NCBI GenBank assembly: GCA_030295235.1
Contig: AP026157.1
Coordinates: 310,001 to 374,000, forward strand
Source: Fistulifera solaris
Taxonomy: Eukaryota; Bacillariophyta; Bacillariophyceae; Naviculales; Stauroneidaceae
Reading direction: 5' to 3'
DNA length: 64,000 bases
Shown: one piece after another, positions 58,530 to 64,000 of the stretch
Layout of the letters: each line of letters opens with the position of its first letter
How positions within the stretch are numbered: the stretch's first letter is position 1
Made by a program: the position numbers and the translations under genes
The notes under the pieces: model-generated
Databases searched by the model: none
The model's input: only the letters and a program-made list of their open reading frames with translations
What the model was told of the DNA's origin: nothing

Positions 58530-59480
58530 CTTTAGAATTGGGCACCGGTCGAGCCGAAGAGTTCCGCCGGACGACGTGTAATATCAGAAGCATCGGTCAC
58601 TTTCGCAATCCTCAAAACAATAGCCGGCTCCGCAGCATAACGAAGTACTTCTCTGATTCGGCCCGCATTGTAACTGCACTCAAAACATTACCGCAATTGC
58701 TATCACGCCAGCATTACGGATAGCCTTCCATACCACAAACGCAATCAGCGACACGGGCATACTGCGTGCAGTCATAAGCGTGCGCACTGCCAGTCCGATG
58801 CTTCGAGTCACTTTCCACGAAAGTCAGATCCATTGTCGACGTGCTAATCGCCGACGAAGGGGTCACAGATGTTGTCTGTGCAGGTATTGTTTTCATAACA
58901 GAGCAACAAAATGCATAGGGCGCCCCGCACCGGATCCGTCTTCGAAAGTGCAAATAGGGTATTTTCGGAGGCACTTTTATTTACTCAAAGCAACAGATAA
59001 TCCGTTGTTAGTCACGTGGTATCTCATGAGAAAAATTCATTGCGACAAGGCTCAATAAGCAAAGCAACCTACGACTTTATCGGAGCCTAAACGACTCCCG
59101 TATCGACACAATCTGCCACACACTTTGTTGCGAATTTGCGGATCTCTGACCCGCATCAGTGGGTGTCGTGGATGGAGAGCCGTCATCAATGTCGTTGGGA
59201 TCAGTAGCAGGCGATATTGAGTTGACGAGGACTTTTGAACCCAACGAGCGAGCGAGCGCATACGCATTAGACGGAATTCTATCACATGTTTCATAAGGGG
59301 CCATTTTTGAGTTGGTTCTCAGAAACGCAAGCTAATGCACAAGTCGAAATTGATGTCCAGCATTGACTCCGTCTACCTCACCTTCAGTGGTGTATACCAC
59401 GTGGGAGACGCATTGGTGCAGCCTCAATCAATGACTTCTTTACCGAGATCGCACCATGGTGGACCGGCTCCAATTCTCCA
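58530..59480 (-). pseudogene. Fossil of secreted Cys-rich gene
   Basis: Pieces of the 59634 paralogue in order on the minus strand: a GPPWCDLGKEVID-like piece near 59420-59465, a SVNSISPATDPNDIDDG piece near 59190-59240, VWQIVSIRES near 59100, exon-2-like pieces at 58700-58950 and a SARPVPNS-like end at about 58540. Several frame changes and a missing middle show it is decayed. Confidence 0.65.
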
Positions 59481-59633
59481 TTCCGTACCGTCGAGAAGCC
59501 AGGAAAAATCTCAAATATGATTTCGCCACACAAGACACATTTGCTGCTAACAGGAAACATTGCTAGGTATTGAAAAGGATTCTTATTTGCTTATCTGTCT
59601 TCGAAATGCAACAATCAACTGCGTACCGCTCAG

Positions 59634-60883
59634 TTAGAAATGAGCACCGGTCGGGCCGAAGAGTTCCGCCGGAGTGAGACGACGACGAGATTCATTAGAG
59701 CCTTCGGACAAAGCACAATCCTCAAAACAGTGGCCGTCTCCGCAGCACGACGAAGCGCATCGTTGCGTAGGACCACAATCCGCGTTCGAGCTGCAAGAAG
59801 CAACATTCACGCAATTATTGTCGCGCCAGCAAAGGGAGATCCTTCAACATCAACGTCGCAAATGCAGTCGTACACACCGACACGAGGATACTGCGTGCAG
59901 ATCGGAGTCGGAAGCGTACACTGCCAGTCCGAGGCAACGACTCCTCCTCCACAGGAACAAGACCCGTTGTCAACGTGAGAACAGCCGACCAAAGGATCGC
60001 AAATGTCGTCGGTGCATGGATCGTTATCATCACAAAGCAAGGGAGAACAAACGGCGCACTGCACTCCGGCGTTGCCTTGACCTGGATCCGCTCCGTCGGC
60101 AGTGGTACAAATCGGATAGCCACGGGGACACTGTATTCATGAAATGCAACAATCAATCAGTTTCGAAGATACATCCGTTAGTAAATGAAGCAAAAGGCAC
60201 ACGGCAAAAACTTTCGACAATAGCAATCCGCAACAACTCACTCCTCTATCGGCACCTAAACGACTCGTATCGACGCAATTCGCCACACATTTCGTGCCAA
60301 AAGTGCGCAGGGCCGGACTCTGGCCAGAGTCATTGACACAGATCGGTGCGGTGGGAGGACATCCATCATCAATGTCGTTGGGATCTGTAGCAGCCGAGAT
60401 TGAGTTGACACAAAGGGCGCACGCGGTTCCTTCGACGTTGGCAGCCAGCGGGCGGCTTCCAACACAGACACGGAATTCTTCATCGCATCCTTCATCCGGA
60501 GCGACTTGACCGGCATTGCTTGGGAAACGCGAGTTGATGCACAAGGCGCAATGATGACCGCCAAGTCCGCCGACTACCTGACCACCATTGGCGTACACAC
60601 ACGTAGGGAACGCTTCGGTACAACCTTGATCGATCACTTCTTTACCGAGATCGCGACACGGCGGACCCGTTTCGACGACTCCAGGACAAGGACTAGTCCC
60701 AGCCGGGCACTGACCGCTTGCGTTGAGGTTGTAGCAGACACCGCCAGCTTGGGCTTGGCACTGCGTGCCGGGGCTACCAGGATAGCAACTATCGCATGCC
60801 TGCAAGTCGCGCTGCTGAGGAATCTCGGCATACGCAGTTGCCGTGATTGCGAGTAGAGTTCCAACAAATGAGAGACGCACCAT
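59634..60883 (-). CDS. Secreted Cys-rich protein 2 (two exons)
   Basis: Exon 1 60242-60883 (ATG 60881-60883, signal peptide MVRLSFVGTLLAITATAYA), 111-bp intron 60131-60241 (GTGAGT...ACAG, phase 0), exon 2 59634-60130; about 379 residues. Exon 1 has the same Cys pattern as protein 1 (CYPGSPGTQCQ, CALCINSRF, CALCVNSIS). Exon 2 continues with CPRGYPIC, a dense DDNDPCTDDICDPLVGCSH segment, WQCTLPTPICTQY and CSSNADCGPTQRC. It ends RRRLTPAELFGPTGAHF. One frame change near 59837 at a TTT run. The DNDPCTDD segment resembles Cys-rich repeats seen in secreted proteins of many protists and bacteria. Function unknown. Confidence 0.7.
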
Positions 60884-62276
60884 CTGCAACAACGATGCCT
60901 GTGAGTTTATCCCTCGAGAAAAGCGAGAATAAAACAATTACTAATCGCTTGGGGTCATACCTTTGATGTTCATCAATTGGCCGGCGGTCCAAAAATTGAT
61001 CGAGTGATTTTATGATATTTTTGGATCTTTTTGGTTGTCATGCAAGATCTTTCTTGCATGGAACCTGTAATATTTGGAGTAAATTGGGAATTGCGGACAT
61101 GGTAGGTAACATATCTAGGGGCATAAAAGGTTTGGAGCAGGAATCTCAAGCCTGCACAGGCGTTTGCTCGCCTATTGTCTTTCCACTTTCACATTTCGCG
61201 GAGAAAGTGAATTGCTCGGGCAAATGAATGATGTATGATTGTATGATGTATTGTTTTTGACTTCTTGTCTCTTGACATCAATATTCTTCGACCCAGATAA
61301 TTAAGACGTAATTATCAGTTATCACTTATCACATTTCACCATAAATGCCGACTGCAAGCTTCTGTTACTCCTCGTTCCCCGTAGCTCCTCGTGAGTCGTA
61401 TTTTTTTCTAGAGTGTCTTATGTCGTGTATCGTGTCTCATGATTCATGATTCACATGACTCTAGCGTGACAAGTGACAAATCGGAATGCAGATTGCAGAT
61501 TGTAGGATAATGAATTTTCAATGGAAGTTTGAAAACGGAACACAGAACACTACATGATTGCAGAATATTTATTAGAGCTCGGATCTTGATATTAGCGTAG
61601 CGTCCTAGAGCGTTGCCCAATCCCAAATCCCAATCACGGGTCAGGAGGAGTCAATAATCAATAATCAATAGCCAATAGCCAATAGCCAACCGCCAACAGC
61701 TAACAGCTAACAAACGACAAACGCGAACTTATGTACTGGTTTGTAGCATAGACAATAGCCCATGGCTCATAGCGATAAATATCTTACATTTTCTTACATT
61801 TTTGTCCGTAAAATTAAGCTATTAGAACTGTACTCGGTACAGGTACTGGTATTCTCAAGTCTGAAGAAAAAGCGAAAGCCGAACGGGTTCTCTACCAGGT
61901 ACGGAGTAATTTTTATGATACTAGCACAGTAACTCTTATTGAGACTAGAGATCGACTTTCTCTCCAAGTCGCATTTTGAACTTCAAAGGTATAATAAGGT
62001 AAAAGGTTGCATGCATTTTTCGCGCGAGCATAATTAAACAGAATCATAGTGTCGAAGTCAACAAAGATCTCTAAAAAGATCCGATATCAGGGCAAGAAAA
62101 AGATCCTCTTACATTTTCAAAACATCACCGAACCGCATATTTTCAATTAGCTCGACCAGGTAAACAGATTTACAAATAATATCGCTGTGAACATTTTCGT
62201 GGCTATCGAACTAACAAACTTCTTTCCCACTCGTTTCGTTCAGACAGTTCAGTGCTCTCTCTATTCGAATCCAATC
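60884..62276. other. Intergenic with simple-sequence stretches
   Basis: CAATAGCCAATAGCCAAT-type repeats at about 61650-61720, GATTCATGATTCACATGACT near 61440 and a GTACTCGGTACAGGTACTGG patch near 61832. No gene recognised. Confidence 0.4.
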
Positions 62277-62903
62277 ATGAAGTTTCTTATCTCGAAAATT
62301 GTCCTCGTGTTTTCCATCCTTACGACCGCTACGGCGACAATTGAGGTCGAAGCCGCCCCTGAACCAATGACATTTGCAGAAAAACTAGCGTTGATTGAAG
62401 GCGATGGTAACCGTCGGTCGATGCGAGAGCTTCAAGCATCTCTGACGTACAAGGGTAATATTTGCAGCACGGAGACGCAAATGATGATGTTCTGCAGCAC
62501 TCGAGACTCGGACTGCCGCTCCAGTGACTGGGACTACTGGCGATTGAATTTGCAAGCCGGCACGACCTACACCATCGAAGTGGACCGTGTTACGTGCTCC
62601 ATGGATCCTGCTCTCAGTTTGTTTCAGGGAGTCGGGACTACCTTGCCTGAGGATTGTTTCTATATAGAACAAAGCACGGAAACGCTAACTTTTGTTGCCG
62701 AATCGGACGACAATGATCCAGAACCCGCTTTTTGTCTTGAACAATCGTCGCCCTTTTCCGATCCCAAAATCACTGTCACTCCCGACACGACTGGGCCGTT
62801 CACTTTGGCTGTCATTAATTTCGCCTCAAACATCGAACTCTGCACTGGAGCTGTGGGTTATCAGTATAAGGTGATCATCAATCCATCTCCTTCGTGCAGT
62901 TAA
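62277..62903 (+). CDS. Small secreted PPC-like protein 3
   Basis: 208 residues, uninterrupted. ATG chosen at 62277 (MKFLISKIVLVFSILTTATA), because the frame extending upstream to 62187 adds a non-signal leader. After the signal peptide comes APEPMTFAEKLALIEGDGN, shared with the 54057 gene, then one beta-rich domain: LTYKGNIC, DWDYWRLNLQAGTTYTIEVD, VTCSMDPALSLFQGVGTTL, VAESDDNDPEPAFCL, DTTGPFTLAVINFAS and a YKVIINPSPSCS end. Closest to the 54057 gene. The acidic SDDNDPE turn could bind metal (inference). Confidence 0.78.
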   Translation: MKFLISKIVLVFSILTTATATIEVEAAPEPMTFAEKLALIEGDGNRRSMRELQASLTYKGNICSTETQMMMFCSTRDSDCRSSDWDYWRLNLQAGTTYTIEVDRVTCSMDPALSLFQGVGTTLPEDCFYIEQSTETLTFVAESDDNDPEPAFCLEQSSPFSDPKITVTPDTTGPFTLAVINFASNIELCTGAVGYQYKVIINPSPSCS

Positions 62904-63502
62904 TGAGCAGAGCGAACAGTGGCCGACAGTTAGTACTCTTTGCAATGCGATATTCGCTCCTTCCGGCAAGGTATGATTCCAACTTTTAAGATGCGATAAG
63001 ATCGAATACTTAACGATTTCACAAATAATCATCTTGTTCGCCTCGTATCGGAGGATTAGCACTGTTTCATTGTGATGAACGAGTGAATGTGGTTCGAAGA
63101 TGCGCGGTGTCTCAACATCCACAGAAACTCTGTTTGACTTTTATAGATTTGCAGAAAATCTGTACAGCGGCTGCTTCCGGCGCGGCTTCGACATTATTTC
63201 AGTCACGTTCTCGACTGAATGTTTCGTCGTCCGTTCGTCTACACGCCAAGCGAATAAAATAGGCCGTGTTTTTTTTCGCGTTTTTGGTTTTGATGATGAT
63301 GCGGTCACATCGCGCATTACTTGGCATAATAACAAGGATGAGCTTTTGCTGTCGTTCGAGTGAAGCAAATTGCGAAACAAGTCAAGCGCAACAAACGGAC
63401 GGGTAATGACAAAGAAGAGTTAACAATTACTTTAGAAACAATCAACTCGGCGAAAGGAGTTTTGTCATTCTATTTCTTTTCTCTTTCGAACATATTCTGA
63501 CA
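62904..63502. other. Intergenic, nothing recognised
   Basis: Promoter region of the right-edge gene; no specific motif that I can support. Confidence 0.35.
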
Positions 63503-64000
63503 ATGACGAGTGAATCATCAACGACGGCGGAAGTTCCTTCACGTAACCGCCGTTCCGCTTTGTATTTCCTAATAACTGTATGTATATGGTCGTTCTTCTT
63601 TCTCGTACAAGAACGAGAGAGTTTGACCCTGTTAGCGTCGTCCTTACAAGGACGTTCTTCACTACAACAAGTTGAAACAAGCAGAAATTACATTCGTAAC
63701 ATTGACGAGAGCTATTACAGTCGCAACAGCACAAGGAACAATGAAACCATTCACATATTATTCGGTCTCAAAGGAAAAGACCCAGCGTTTCTGGCGGAAT
63801 TTCAAGTCGCACTCAAAAATGTGTTATTGCAAGCTCCGCTCGATCAACCCATGCACATTCATATAATGGCCGATGAAGAAGCGTATCAAGCTATTACAAT
63901 CAAATCAAAACAACCCACCGATCCACTGCGCATCTTTGTGCCGTCGTTGCATCAAAAGTGGATGTCTTTGCAACCTATACAACTCCATATCTACAATGTC
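63503..64000 (+). CDS. Type II membrane protein, possible glycosyltransferase (cut by window edge)
   Basis: 166 residues visible, ATG 63503, open to the end of the window. A short cytosolic N-terminus (MTSESSTTAEVPSRNRRS) is followed by one membrane anchor (ALYFLITVCIWSFFFLV), then a lumenal stem and a domain start with IHILFGLKGKDPAFLAEF and PMHIHIMADEEAYQAI. Short N-tail, single anchor and an IHIMADE strand are the layout of Golgi glycosyltransferases such as the GT8/LARGE group, but the catalytic DxD is beyond the window, so this is tentative. Confidence 0.5.
   Translation, partial: MTSESSTTAEVPSRNRRSALYFLITVCIWSFFFLVQERESLTLLASSLQGRSSLQQVETSRNYIRNIDESYYSRNSTRNNETIHILFGLKGKDPAFLAEFQVALKNVLLQAPLDQPMHIHIMADEEAYQAITIKSKQPTDPLRIFVPSLHQKWMSLQPIQLHIYNV

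Overview
The window looks like nuclear DNA of a diatom or a close photosynthetic stramenopile. The basis is an aureochrome-type bZIP+LOV photoreceptor, a fucoxanthin chlorophyll a/c protein with a short phase-0 intron and an SAAAFAP plastid-targeting motif, a plastid PAP/fibrillin protein with a stramenopile bipartite presequence, a Ty1/copia element of the kind common in diatoms, short introns (about 60-110 bp) and compact gene spacing. I cannot name the species from sequence alone.

Layout. 1-530: the gag end of an LTR retrotransposon running off the left edge. 1345-22696: a tandem array of four paralogous genes (A-D) for large secreted surface proteins. The full-length copies (C, D) have a signal peptide, seven Cys-containing beta-rich modules that resemble bacterial pre-peptidase C-terminal (PPC) domains, and a hydrophobic C-terminal tail. 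Copy A has lost modules 2, 6 and 7. Copy B is a pseudogene split by a young copia element (6465-13569). 23104-28138: EMC3, a TPR protein, a tandem non-coding repeat and NAR1. 28.2-31.8 kb: nothing recognisable. 31877-39666: an HMG-box protein, an unknown protein, a PAP/fibrillin protein and two low-complexity proteins. 40449-44132: LHCF, aureochrome and a small three-exon gene. 44971-50923: a TPR protein, a coiled-coil membrane protein, a fossil of a small PPC-like gene and a rhomboid protease. 52643-62903: an accessory stretch in which small secreted PPC-like proteins alternate with secreted Cys-rich proteins and their pseudogenes. 63503-64000: the start of a type II membrane protein.

Two threads connect the window. 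First, PPC-like extracellular modules occur at both ends, as large multi-module putatively anchored proteins on the left and as small single-module secreted proteins on the right. The right-hand ones are mixed with secreted Cys-rich proteins, which suggests an expanding cell-surface or extracellular-matrix repertoire (inference). Second, many genes, including conserved housekeeping ones (EMC3, NAR1, aureochrome, PAP), are interrupted by what look like single-base length changes in short homopolymer runs. The same pattern in unrelated conserved genes points to residual assembly error more than to mass pseudogenisation, so genes A, C and D may well be intact in the organism. Gene B is the one member that is clearly dead.
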